DNA of 64,000 bases from Hoplostethus atlanticus (GCA_034670405.1 JAXDDX010000007.1:5262001-5326000), one strand, 5' to 3'. Positions 39,241 through 51,735 are shown, numbered from the stretch's first letter. Notes: a model not told the origin generated them from the sequence alone. A program made the numbers and translations.

Positions 39241-40912
39241 TATATTCGCCCACATAATTAAACAGCCTGAAAAGTGGAGAAACCAGTGAAAAGATGAACT
39301 ACTGTAGATCAAGTGCTTCTCGTGTATTTCCAACTTTCCCACTTTTGCTTAGAGCTTAATGGTTAAAGATTGATTGATTCGTTGATTAGGGGCGGCATAT
39401 ACAATTTGAACATGCATGGTGCACATACTGCTTTTATACATTCAAAGACACTCAGCACACTGACCAAAGATATCAACACACAGACTCATGCACACTTGCA
39501 CACATACAATCACACACCGTCTTCCTCTCTCTCTTCAGGTGATCATGCTCACCATATCACGTTAGATTCAGCCCACCCCTGCTCAGTTTAGCTCTGCAGA
39601 TCCTGCCATTCTGTTTTTGTCCCTTCTATGTCATATTATTAATGATGATATGTCTACAGTTATTTTTATTTGCCCGATGCCTTCACATGTTGCTATAATC
39701 AGAATGTTTTGGAGGGTTGAATTTGATATTGTGGCTTGTCCAATATTTGAAAGGTTGAAAGGAGCTCGCAAGGTTGTACATTAGATAACACTCATTGTGG
39801 TTGTAACCTTTACAGGCCAGCTGTAAGTTACTGTTCCCGCTGCAGCTAGTTTTCAGTGCGGTTGCCTTGCAAGATTGCTTTTTCCATTTCACATTTCTCT
39901 ACAATTCAAATTGCTTGTCACAAGCTAGGAGAAGATTAATTTCAAGTGATAAAGTAAGCTGTGTTACTACATTAGATTGTTTGATTTAGAATTTGCACAT
40001 TGTTTGGTGAAGTGGGTTTAATCCTTTGTTGACGATGTACTGTTACTGTAGTAGGCCTTTCCAAGTGTTTGCAAGCAGTAACATTCATTGTTATGTTGTA
40101 GTAATGCACTAGTATTTGGAATTTGATTTTATTGCATTATTTCCTCACAGTTGGCAAGCATGTAGCAAGTACTAAGCTAGCAGTAACTTGTTGTTTCTGA
40201 AGGAAATTGAAAGTGGATATTGAGAAACTGAGTAAATACAATTTTACTTTAAAAAAAAAAATCCAGATACAGTACATGGAATTCAATTTCAAGAAATCAA
40301 TTTCAAGAAAAACTAAAATAAATTTGTGATACACGGTGTCAAGGGTGAAACAGGCGACGTGGCTAGCATAGCCTTTAAGCTTAGGAAGCTGTTTCTGTTT
40401 TTATGACCAATTTCGCTAACGTTGGGAAATCTCGAGGGACTAGCTCACTGCTGTTTACAGCCTCTAAACAAATATGACTAACTTGCAATCTATGGGACTT
40501 GTGTTTGTCCAACCATGCATACCTGTGTATCCACTGTGACATGTATCTTCCATTAGCATAACAAGGAGCTCATGTTGACTCGTAATGTTGACACAGCTCC
40601 GAGTTTGTTATGAGCTAGCTGCACTGCGCTGCAGGAACATACTGCTCCGGTGCATTTATGGTAAGGCTGTATATATGAGGCCATAGGAGTTTGGATGTGA
40701 TCAGAGCTTTGTCGCTGCTAACACAGTCATGCATGGACACACACGCACAACACAGAGGCTAGTAATTGTATTGGGAAATTTCAAATAGCTTCCATGTTAA
40801 TATAATGTAGAGTTTTTTTTACACAGGGTGACTGTTGATTGGTGAAGTTTGCCTTGAATTTTGCCTTGTTTGAGTTTGTGTAATGACACCTATGTTTATG
40901 CTGGAGTGACTC

Positions 40913-40915
<3 letters not shown>

Positions 40916-40954
<39 letters not shown>
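40916..40954. repeat. (GA)n microsatellite
   Basis: About 19 uninterrupted GA units. Confidence 0.95.
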
Positions 40955-40960
<6 letters not shown>

Positions 40961-41226
40961 ACCCTGTCAAGCCAAGTTGTGGCTTGTTTGCACTTCCCTT
41001 TTCAAGTCAAGGAAACACAGAGGTTTCTTTATATATTCCCCTACTCGCATTCTTATATTGTTCCATTTTAGTCAGAGGTGATATTTTATACTGAGACACA
41101 CAACACTTTGCAGGACCTAATCCCTGTGCCTTTTTACACCTTGAGAGGGAGCCCATACAGAATACTAACTATCTGCCTTGTCGATACCACTGACCTGCAT
41201 CAACACAGCTCTTAAATCCTGTTCAT

Positions 41227-42041
41227 GGGTTATTCCGGGTCAAATCACCCAAAGAGTTAAACCCGACCACCTCAGATTTTGATGAAATTTGGTATTCTTG
41301 TTGATTTGGATCCCACAACACCAAATCTCAAATTTTAGGCCAATCCGACCAGTGATTTGGGAGATACGGACCCCCAAAGTTTGAGATTTTGTGCAAAAAG
41401 GGGCATGGCCACCAACCTTTGAACCCTCATATCTCAGGAACTACTGGGCCAATCTTCAAAAAATTGGTAGCGTTGGAAAGGGAAGAGATTCAAAATTCTA
41501 AATCTGTCATTATTTTTCAGATTCGAGTATATTGGGGTACATTGACCTCTTGACCTTTGCTATGACCTTAAAATTGACCTTGTGGAAAAATATTACACCT
41601 CTGAAACTTCTGTATATTTTAGTTAACATGTGGGTGATTAAATTCCAGGAAAGGTAATCTCAAGGTCATGTGATCCACAAGGTCAATTTTAAGGTCATAG
41701 CAAAGGTCAAGAGGTCAACGTACCCCAATATACTCGAATCTGAAAAATAATGACAGATTTAGAATTTTGAATATCTTCCCTTTCCAACGCTACCAATTTT
41801 TTGAAGATTGGCCCAGTAGTTCCTGAGATATGAGGGTTCAAAGGTTGGCGGCCATGCCCCTTTTTGCACAAAATCTCAAACTTTGGGGGTCCGTATCTCC
41901 CAAACCACTGGTCGGATTGACCTGAAATTTGAGATTTGGTGTTGTGGGATCCCAACCAACAAGTACACCAAGTTCATCAAATTCTGAGATGGTCGGGTTT
42001 AAAATGTCTGTTATTTTGGGTGATTTGACACGGAATGACCC
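41227..42041. mobile_element. 815-bp fold-back (long inverted repeat) element
   Basis: A left arm (41227-41586) and right arm (41674-42041) are near-perfect reverse complements around an 87-base spacer. The ends are gggttattccgggtcaaatc on the left and, reverse-complemented, gggtcattccgtgtcaaatc on the right. Both flanks carry TCAT (41223-41226, 42042-42045), a likely 4-bp target duplication. There is no transposase, so it is nonautonomous. I cannot name the superfamily. Confidence 0.85.
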
Positions 42042-42356
42042 TCATTCGCTAAGATGTAGAGGGGAGCTGTGTGCTGCTTGCCATAGCCCAATTTGAATGG
42101 CTGGTTTTGAAAGCGGCGTTATGGCTGATCTTTCTTGTCATGGGCTTGAAAGTGACTTTGGCTCTCTCGATGAGATTTACCTCGTAATGTACCTGGTTGT
42201 TGTCAGATGGTTCGGTCCTGAAGAATCCGCACACTGCTGAATATTAGGGAAAAAAACTTTTTTCTACAGGAAAATAGATTTTTTTGCACAGAGAACACAC
42301 ACACACAGTCTCTCTCTCATACTCACTCATATGTACATGCACACACGTGCACACAC

Positions 42357-43420
42357 TAGGGCTGCAACTAATGATTATTTTGATAGTCCAATATTCTGTA
42401 GAATATAACTTCGATTAGTCGACTAATCGGTTAACGACTAAAAGTAACAACTTTATTAAGAAAACAATCACTTTTTATGGCCCTTGTCAGCTTTCTGCCA
42501 TACTAATTGGAAGGCTTAATAACAGCACCGCCATTTTCAGTTTCACTTCTTTTATTTTCTGTCACTTTTTTCTATGTTATATATATATAACATGTTGTGT
42601 ACTACCAGATAGACAGGAATGGAACCATGAAAGCGCTGACCACTGGATACTAATATACCTCTCCGTACCATCCAAACAATGTTGTGGTCTATATAAGTGG
42701 TAATAGGACATTACTTATGTTTTTTGTTCTTGTACCAGTTGCCTAATAGGTGAACTAAAATAAGTGTTTGTATTGTTAGTCCTAGTGTTCTTCCCTCATA
42801 AGATAAAGGTGGTAAACAAGTGTGAATGCCTGTATTAAATAATAAATTAAATAAATTAAAGTGAAAAAATGGCCCAGTATTGGACTCTGATGTAAGGCTG
42901 CAGCCCACACTGCAATGGAATTTCCTCTGGCTTCGCCCTTCCCAGGCATATAGTTCACCATCTTCCGGGTCCTATTGCACGCTCCACCTTGCCGACGGCA
43001 CGGGCAAGACAGGCGTGCAAGACAGGCTGCAGGGCCAGGATCCCCTCTCAGCAGTCGTGCCCTGGCCCCCGGCCCCCGGCCCACTTTCATTGCGCCACGG
43101 GGGTTTGTTATACCCTCTTACTCGCGCCCGTGTTTCAAGACTGGTCGGGTGGGTTGCCGACATCGCCGCAGTTTTCGAAGACCTAGACTTCCAGAGGACG
43201 TAATTTGAGGTTTGAGCACAGTGGCAAGGTGGAAATATTGATGGGTGCACACCGCCAAATGTAGCGCTGCCTCTAACTTAAGTGCCCCCGCTCTGTCCAT
43301 AACAATGACTTGGCCGGCGCAAAATGGTTTTGAGGTGATCATGTGTTGTCCGCATGATGACTCCTCGACTACAGACATTGGAAACGATGAATTTTCATAA
43401 TCGACATAATCAATGACGTT
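42357..43420. mobile_element. hAT-like nonautonomous element containing rDNA
   Basis: The left end agggctgcaactaatgatta and the following gattagtcgactaatcgg are typical of a common fish hAT-like family. The right side (43366-43420) has the matching inverted motif (gaaacgatgaattttcataa, then cgacataatcaatgacg). It then runs into a CA repeat that has replaced the expected terminal bases. Target duplications are therefore not visible. The interior contains a 28S rRNA-like segment. Confidence 0.55.
42919..43169 (-). pseudogene. 28S rRNA-derived fragment
   Basis: Read on the minus strand, the order is gcggcgatgtcggc, acccacccgacc, gtcttgaaacacgg, then cgtggcgcaatgaa, then ggatcc, gtcttgc, ggtggagc, taggacccg, agatggtgaactat, gcctggg and agggcgaagccagaggaaa. 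These are conserved 28S landmarks in the correct order. A block next to gaaacacgg (about 20 bases in 28S) is deleted and the sequence between landmarks is diverged and GC-rich. It is a fragment, not an rRNA gene. Confidence 0.85.
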
Positions 43421-43473
<53 letters not shown>

Positions 43474-43492
43474 ACACACTCACACTCACACA
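43421..43492. repeat. (AC)n microsatellite
   Basis: AC run with CT interruptions at the right, starting exactly where the hAT-like element should end. Confidence 0.94.
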
Positions 43493-43969
43493 GACTAATA
43501 AGCACTCTTGATTATTCTTTTTGAAGTAGCAGACCCGTCCTTGGTATCCATTGAAAACTACCTTATTATATCTTGCTTTTGAAGGCCAGAGCTTCAAATC
43601 TAAAGAGCCTGTGTCCTGAATTGACATTTCCTACAGTTCCACTGTTATCTCACTACAAAGTTCTCTTCTCTCTAAACTAGGAGATTGTTACGGTGGATAG
43701 ATCACTATAGCTCACTACTGTATAGATCACTATAATAGGTTGCCAGGGTGCAGCATTGCTAAGAAGATTATCAAGGCAAATGCCAAGACTATGCCTCACT
43801 TTCATCAGGAGCCTATTCTTCAGTAACGGGGCCTCATCTCCTTTCCGCAAACTCTCTTCTCTGTCTTTGCGTTCTTCCCTCCATCCCTAGAAGGTCACTA
43901 TGGATTCCGGGTCCTGCTACATCCCTGTCTGCTTCTCTGCGGACCCTCACCCACCACCATCAGTCTAAA

Positions 43970-44234
43970 GGCTGTTTTATGGTTGTAAGACAAGTGTGTG
44001 TCGACAGGGGGAAACAACAAAAATATGCGCGTCTGATGGTGTAGCTGTGTAGCTCTTTGTTTTGAGATATCTTTACATGCATACATACATACACACACAC
44101 ACATAGCATCCAGCCAGGTTGCCACGGAGATGGCAGATGTCTCCTAACACTTCACTTGAGCATAAATGCCTCATTGTTGTCCGACACTTTACATAAGACG
44201 CTTGTCGACACTTGTCTTACGAACATAAAACAGT
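43970..44234. mobile_element. MITE with inverted ends
   Basis: The left end ctgttttatggttgtaagac and the following aagtg..gtcgacag pair with the right end, whose reverse complement is ctgttttatgttcgtaagac then aagtgtcgaca. The interior has no coding potential. Target duplication is not clear. Confidence 0.7.
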
Positions 44235-44530
44235 GTATATGTGTATATGTGTGTGTGTGTGTGTGTGTTTGTGTGCGGCAGTGGCCACGGGTGAGGGAAA
44301 GTGTGGACGTGCAGGAGTGTGTGCGCTGTCTTTTAACATCTAAATCCCTCTACAGATCCATGGCCTTCCTACCGCGTTCCCATTCAATCCCCCTGCCAGT
44401 GAGAGTCAATGGAACGTGGAGCACCTATCGGTTACTGCCTACCTCTGTCAACAAGCCAATGCCATCACCGCTACTAGTAGCAGTAGCTCTCTAGCAGTAG
44501 CACACGCTCCTTCTGACTCTCTCTCTCTCT

Positions 44531-44535
44531 CACAC

Positions 44536-44566
<31 letters not shown>

Positions 44567-44568
44567 TA
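44531..44568. repeat. (AC)n microsatellite
   Basis: AC run preceded by a CT run. Confidence 0.93.
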
Positions 44569-45805
44569 CAGTTTAGTTTGCATGCAGCATCCCCTTCAAT
44601 CCCCTAATGATAGCTCTATAGGGACACAGATAAAGGCTTGTTAGTGCTTTCTCCCCTGAGGTCGTTAATGGAACCTGCTATTCCTTAAGGCTTGGTTCCA
44701 TTAGGTCTCCTAGGACCTTTACATAGATCACCCTGACACAATCCCATTGCAGCTTTCCTGGTAACAGTTTAGTAATGATGTAGCGAGGAACAATCACATG
44801 CCACATAGGGCAAGGTATTGCTCCCTTGCTCTCTATCTCTCTCTGTCAATGCCTCTCTGTCTTTCCTCCTTTTGTGAACGTGTGTGGGCATCATGTGTGT
44901 GGGTTCGTAACTTCAGTGCTATCTAACGTGAATGTCCTGTGCCCCTGATGTTCACCGTGCTACCGAGGTCACGAGATGGAGGCAGAATCATCGTTTACCT
45001 CCGTAGCATTGCTGTTACATATGCACGCATACACACATGCACGTTTGGATGCACACCCCGACCCAGAGCTGCTAAATGTTTGCACAGCTGCTAAGGCCTT
45101 TTGTTCTCATCAAAATGGAAGACTCTTAAAATTTGGAGAAGGAAGCGAGGCACTTTTTTTGCACTTTTTAATTGAATTAATTTGTATTTGTCAGTTCTGC
45201 AAAAATGGCAGAGATGAATCAGCTGACTCCCATCATGTGTTTACCAAGCTAGAAAGTGCAATTTTGCAAGTGATATTTGGTTCCATGAGAAAGTATATCT
45301 TAACTTCTCAACCTTTACCAAATACAGATATTTCAGTAGAAACACTGTCTGTTTTACATTACAGTAGACCAAGCTTATAGGAAATGTATTGGCTTTGCAG
45401 TCTTCGATTTGTTCTATAGTCCTAATTAAACATGACATATTTACAGTTTCAGTCAGTAAAACTGAACACATCCTATATCCGATTCTTATTGTGCCAAATC
45501 TAATTACACAAGTAATGAAATAGCCTTGGCTTTGTTTTTCAGAAAGAAAAAAAAATGGCAGAACTGAATAAAAAACAGTTTAGAAATGCAGGAAGAGGAA
45601 TAAAAATAGACTGCTTTTAGTTTACTCTCCCATTTGGCGCGTTTTAATTTGCCTGCGTGAACAAATGTTTGTCATTTTTCTTCCACCTGACGCCACATTT
45701 CAAACACAATCCAATACAAGACTGCCATAATTGCACCAACTGCATTTGCATGACCAGTATTGCTAAATCAGATGCAGATTTGGAGACAGCTGCTTCTTCT
45801 ATGGG

Positions 45806-45983
45806 CAGTTGTTGTCAATCGCCCTCCTCAGTACCCGGAGCTCTGCTGGTTTTCATTTTAGCCGTCTAACAGGGGACTGATTTAGACCTGACCTGGGATG
45901 CCAGGTGAATGCAATTAACTGCCTGGTAAGATAGAAAAGCAGCAGTATTTTGCGGCCCCGAGGACCAGGATTGGGAACCACTG
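45806..45983. mobile_element. Palindromic hAT-type MITE, copy 1
   Basis: Begins cagttgttgtcaatcgccct and ends gaccaggattgggaaccact followed by g, the diverged and intact forms of one inverted repeat (cagtggttctcaatcctggt). The middle has aattaactgcctgg. It abuts copy 2 across 7 bases. Confidence 0.75.
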
Positions 45984-45990
45984 CTCTAGA

Positions 45991-46159
45991 CAGTGCTGTC
46001 AGTCCTGGTCCTCGGGGCCCACAGCCCTGCTGGTTTTCATTCCAGCTGTCTCATCGGGGACTGTTTTACACCTGGCACCAGGTGAATCCAATTAACTACC
46101 TGGTAGGAAAGAAAACCAGCAGGGCCGTGGACCCCGAGGACCAGGATTGAGAACCACTG
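45991..46159. mobile_element. Palindromic hAT-type MITE, copy 2
   Basis: Starts cagtgctgtcagtcctggtc and ends gattgagaaccactg. Internal ctgctggttttcatt is mirrored by gaaaaccagcag, so the copy is almost wholly palindromic. It belongs to the same family as copy 1 but is better preserved. The flanks share tctaga. Confidence 0.8.
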
Positions 46160-47631
46160 GTCTAGAGCGTTTTTATGATTTACACTGTTCTTAGCAGATC
46201 CAGGCCATAGTGTCTAATTGGCTTTACCAAGAGCTTTCATCAAACCATTTTACTACGTTGCATTACTGAAAATACACAATTGAACACACACAATTTAACA
46301 AGCAAACACTAAGACTTTTTTTTCCTCAACAACAACAGCACAGAACCCTCCCACCTCCTTCCAAGAAATACATGCTTGTCAGAATTTGTTGTCATCTCTA
46401 TATTGTTGGTAGGTTTATTTTTCAAAAACAATTACAGCACAAAAATATCTGTTTCATGCAGACAAAGGGGGACTCTGTTTTGTCAGCTCTTTTGCAGTTT
46501 GTTGAAAAATAATTATGATACCTTAGCGTGTCTCTGAAGGGGGCATCTACTCCCCCTCCCCCTCCCCCCTCTTCCCCTCCCCTCTCTCCTCTCTCTCTCT
46601 GTCATTACACTTGCAAGAGGTGTTTTCTCTCTACCGTTTTTAATTAAGAGAAAATGTGTTGCGTGTATGACATACATTCATTACTCTTTAAGTCTTGATT
46701 ATGTGGTATTCATTGAGTGCATGGTGATGAAGGTCGTCCTCTCTGCTGCAGCACCGCCTGCCCTTTGTCGTTCAACCCGCGCTCATTCAATTGTCATTGA
46801 TCTGCACTTCGCTTTTCAGGGGCTTCACACTGAATCTAAGCTAGCCGTCTAAGTCAGTACTGTATGCACGCACGTGTAACCAAAAATGCACACACCTTTT
46901 GATCGCTCTCATCCTAACAACATCCTTCATTCTGAGCACTGTGGTAATGAATAAGCCATGCAATTGAATTTGGCTTTTTTACAGATGTATTATTCTCCAA
47001 GGTGATACAATATACATTGAAAACATATGTATACATAACATGGACATACATAACACGGGCACATAACATGGAGAATATTTGAACGGATTGAAAGCAAACA
47101 AAGGTGTTTGCTAGGCATATGTAAGGTGTGTGTGTGTGTGTGTGTATGTGCGAGCGTGAATGAGTGTGTGTGTCCGTGTGTACACAAATCGATTTATACT
47201 CGTCTTTATGTGAGTCATTGACCCTGAGTGCTCGCCCGGTCACAGTACATACAGTATATCTGGCCTTGCTCCTCAGGATCACACAGAGCTTGTTTTTTCA
47301 CATAGTGTTTTTCACGTTCTTGCCTGGGGTAAACACAAAGGTCACCGGTGTTCTTGGAAGTGAGCCCCCACCCCCCACCCCACCCTCCTTCCTTGCCTAT
47401 TCTCACCAAAGCCTCTTGCTATTTCTGGGCTTACTATGACCTCTGGACATCATGCAGGCTATCAATTACAACAATTAGGATGCCGTGGGTTTCGGCTTAT
47501 GTGCTATGATAATACCACAGTCCAACAGGGGACAGAGGTGCTTTGGGGCCTTGGAAGAGCAATTTATTGGTTCTCTTTTGCCCAAAGACCTGTCATAATA
47601 AAATGTTAGACTCAACAGGATTTAAGTAACA

Positions 47632-47665
47632 TTATATATATATATTATTATTATTATTATTATTT
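47632..47665. repeat. (TA)n(TTA)n compound microsatellite
   Basis: TA units followed by ATT/TTA units. Confidence 0.9.
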
Positions 47666-48009
47666 TTTATTATTTTTTTTAAATGATAAGGTTTTAAGAT
47701 TTAAAGCATTTGAGACACAATATCTGCTCATTTTTAGCTGCCTAGATAAATGTCCCATGTGCCACTGCATTGCTTTACTATAGTTGTTCAAATTTTGACA
47801 AAGCTACTGCTCACACCTGTTATGGTATGGAAACAGGTTTAGAGTATAGGGTACAATTATTGCTTAACAACAGACTAGGGATCCATATCCTCTCTCCTGT
47901 CATAGTAGTATAATTGAGAGGAACATTTAATGTAGGACTAGGGATTTCGCACTGGGTCTTCCATTTCCTTTAGCTACACTCACAACGTTCTCCTCATATC
48001 TGTCCCCGT

Positions 48010-48040
48010 CTTACTCCCTTATGGGCCATATGGGAGTAAG
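48010..48040. repeat. 31-bp near-perfect palindrome
   Basis: Starts cttactccc and ends gggagtaag with a ccatat/atggg-type centre; only one symmetric pair breaks the palindrome. No function assigned. Confidence 0.6.
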
Positions 48041-49427
48041 CCAAATTAGAGACAACACCCATCAACCTAGCTGTGAGCACCGGTCTGGATCATTGTGATT
48101 GGCTGAAGAAGTAAACACTCTCTGGATGTGTTTTTTCTTTCTTCTTCTATGACAACAGCTTATGGCAGACTCTTCATGGAGCTGGTTCAACACTAACATA
48201 AAAGTAAATGTAGTGTGGAGACAGTTCTCGCCATGCAGGAATATGGTAGTCTATTTGATGGATGCACTGGAACAAATAGGATGCTTTAAAACTCACAGAT
48301 CTTGTGTAAGTCCAAATGTATACATCTTCCCCCAACCTAGCCCCTATTCTGCGTTTTACAGATAAATGACACCAGGCAGAAACAGATTTTCATATTTTCA
48401 TACATTCATGTATTAGAGATTAACCAAACTGGTGTATCTACACAATTTTACCATCATGATATTCCTTCAAAGTTTCGATGTGCCTGCTGCACCCTCCAAG
48501 CTCTACCTTTCAAGTTTAAAATGTCCTGGACACAATTAACAAGAGATATCTTAGAAATATAGTCAGACAAACCATGTTCACTTATGAATGCTTAACACAT
48601 GACCTTTCAAGTGCTCAAATATTATCAACCACTTCCTCTGGTAAATGATGAATAATTACTTGGAAAAAATGAGTCACGTCAGACTAAAAACTGACCTAGA
48701 TCCAATACCACACATAGATTTTACTGAAATGTAATATAAGCTACTCAGGGTGTTGGCATGAATTTTACATTAAGACTAAATATATTTTTTCGGTGGAAGT
48801 CATTTTTTCCTTCATCAAGAGGAATAAGAAAGCAGGACAGTTTTTTTCTTTCTTTCTGGGAATATACTGGAAGTGGTCCAGACAAGCCAGAGAGTGTGTA
48901 GAGCTCCTGAAGTCCCTTGGTGATCCTGACTGGCTGTATGAACAATGCCTGCAGTGTTGTCACATTGATTGAGTCAGACCCCAAGTTGCAAAATGTGCAA
49001 TTATTGCCGAGTCACATAACTATCTCATTCATTTCCAGTGAACGTCAGGGCTGACAGTACGACTTCAAAAGCTGGCACTCGCTGTCATCGCAGCCCTGTG
49101 TCGCAACATCTGTCCTCAGTGAGCAGTAGCCAGCACTATATTTAGCCCACCCGTCCAGTTTTATATAGGTCAAGAATCCCAGCTACATTTCCACAGCTAG
49201 ACTTATAGGCTTTAGCATTCCTGTTTGCTGTGCAGGCTCTTGGCAATTAGTTTTGTCTGACCACTCCCATTCCAGATGCAATTTGTAGCTTTCAGGTGTC
49301 CTGAAGGACTGTTAAACTCACTCTACTGTGGGCAAAAACCGGAGCAAAAAGCGAAATAGTTTTTTTCCAGGCCCTGTATTTTTAGCTTCCTACACTTAAA
49401 GCCCTTGTGAGGGGAAAAGCCAGTGGT

Positions 49428-49520
49428 ACTTTGCTACATTTCTGTGGCTGTCAGGTGTTTTTCTCAGCAAGGCTTCCCACAGAGGAAAGTGCCTGACAGC
49501 CACAGAAGTATAGCTACTTT
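49428..49520. repeat. Imperfect hairpin, about 93 nt
   Basis: The core ctgtggctgtcagg (49442-49455) pairs perfectly with cctgacagccacag (49492-49505). Partial pairing extends on both sides (actttgctaca with tatagctacttt, and tttttctc with gaggaaa). The size resembles a pre-miRNA or a tiny palindromic MITE; no function is assigned. Confidence 0.55.
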
Positions 49521-51735
49521 GAAGTATCTTTGATGAACTTTCCCCACCTACGGCTCTTTTAACTCATTTTTAACAGGCCTTTGAAAATTCAGCACAATTG
49601 TCCCTCCCTTGTCCTTACTGTAATTCTTTCCCTCTTGTAGTTCACAAGGCAACAGAAAGAGGGCATTTGCTCATCCATTTTGCCTCTTCCCATCCTTTGT
49701 CATTTCTCATTTGGCTATCTTGAACTTCCCAAAACTTTGTTAGCATAATCATTTCCCATTGGATCTACTCTGCCCAGAGCAAGAAGGACACCAATGCTGT
49801 TTTATTTGCAGTAGGGGGGCATGCATTTTAGACCTAAGGCTTTGATGAAATCCTCCCACAAACAAAACTACTTCCAAATCATGCAGAGCTCTTGCACTAT
49901 TACGCTACAGTGCAAGTCCCCACAACTACCTCATATCGCTAAAAGAGAAAAAGCACTAATCCTAAGCATTACCAATCATCTTCCATCGAACCACCAAGAA
50001 AGCAAATAGTAATAATACTAATTGTAATACAGTGGAAAACAATACACCCGTCAAGGAGCTCATAGAAAAAACTAGAAAAAATGGTTACTAACGGTGGCGT
50101 TTCCACTTAGAGATGAGCAGGTTTTCTTTAAAAGTTCTTCTTGACAGTAACACAAATCATCAAATCTACCTGCTCTCCTCTTTCATTACAAGCTGCTGTT
50201 AGCTAACGTTTTCCCTGAGGGACTCTGAGGATTTGTTAGCCCAGCAGGGAAAGCTTTCTTTGCCCTGATGGTTCGCTGCTTCTTATTTCCCCACATGAAT
50301 AGTCCTCACTGACCTTGGCTACAGATTGAATACACTTTTCATGTAAGGGCCCTCAGATTTCTTTGGGTTACAAAGTGCAACTTGACAGCTTTATTGGTTT
50401 ATGGGGACTGTTTAAATCGACTGTCGTGGAGCCAAACTCTCACCAGCTGCTGAGTCTCACTGGACTTAATTTGAGTCATGTCTTGGACAGCCAGTGCAAT
50501 TAAATGTTCATTGAGTAAAATTGTATCTGTTTAGTTGTTGTTGTTTTTTTTCATCTCCAGCATAACATTGATTAAGGCACCTTAGGTGTACGCTTAAGTG
50601 AACATGACAGACTGTTAGTCCAACACATCGGTGAGAGGTAGGGAAGGCTCCACATTGGCATCAACTCTCCACCAAAATATTCTATAATCTAATATAAGAA
50701 GTAAGTTGTTGGTTTTTACACTCTGAGAGAGAATTTTATTTTATAGAGATATTTTATGGACTCTTCTTTGAGGACTTGCTGCATAGTATATATCCACGTA
50801 TGGCTCATACATTAAAAGAAACTTCCTACGTTTATGTGTTTATTTGTGTTATGTTTTTGTTTGTAAACTGCAAAAGAGGCTTTCAAAAGAAAATCATTCT
50901 TAAATGTAAAGCACTTCCCTGATAACTAATTATTTATGAATCGTGCCAAATTCACAGCAGACATTTTAAGCACATTATTTATGTCACTTTAACAAAGCTG
51001 TCTAATTAAGTGTTGTCATAAAAGAGATCCTGGGCCAATTAGATTTACGGAAAGATGGGCTCGCAGGCAAAGAGCAATCTGCAGACTTGTTTCCATGCCA
51101 GCTCTAACAGACGGAAAGAGAGGGATGGGAAGGAGGGGGGGTGGCATAGGAAAGTGGGAGATCGGCTTCTTTTTTTCATCCACAGCACTCGTCAAAACCT
51201 TCAAAGGTAATTTGAGGTCAATCACTGCACATGCTAATAGTTGTAGCTTGCAAGTAAAGGCACATCACGACAGAAGTTCTGTCAGGAAGTTAACTTCTCT
51301 GCCCTTGTATGCCGAGAAATCATTTCCGCACATTGGAATGAGCTGCAGAGGTGTTGTAATGATCGCACGTCTTTTTTAAAAATATACCAAAAATTGTACA
51401 TCGAAGGTTTGAACAGGTGCTGAGCTTAAGTTTCAGTGATTGGAAATAACAAAAATGTACACAATATCTATCTCCATCTCTCAAAGGCATAAATCAATTA
51501 TGTTAAAGCGATTCAAGCCTCCTCCGTCTGTTCAAGTGGAGAGTTTCATTAGTGGATTGAGGCAGAGCAATCTAAAGAGTAGAGGCCCACTCTAACCCCT
51601 AAGGGTTTAGGCCTTGTGAGGCCTAACACTAAATGCGACGCATGTTAATCTCTTTTTCCTCCATTATGTGTTGGTACATACTGTTTGTTCAAAGTCAGGG
51701 TGACTTTCTCTCACCGTGCTTCAGTCCTCTGTTGC

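Noticed and set aside
41707..41955. 82-codon minus-strand frame
   Set aside because: Lies wholly within one arm of the fold-back element and has no homologous look.
43118..43627. 169-codon minus-strand frame and neighbouring frames at 42782-43250
   Set aside because: They run through a CA repeat and the 28S-like segment; high GC keeps frames open by chance.
45950..46150. 66-codon frame
   Set aside because: Covers the junction of the two hAT-type MITEs.
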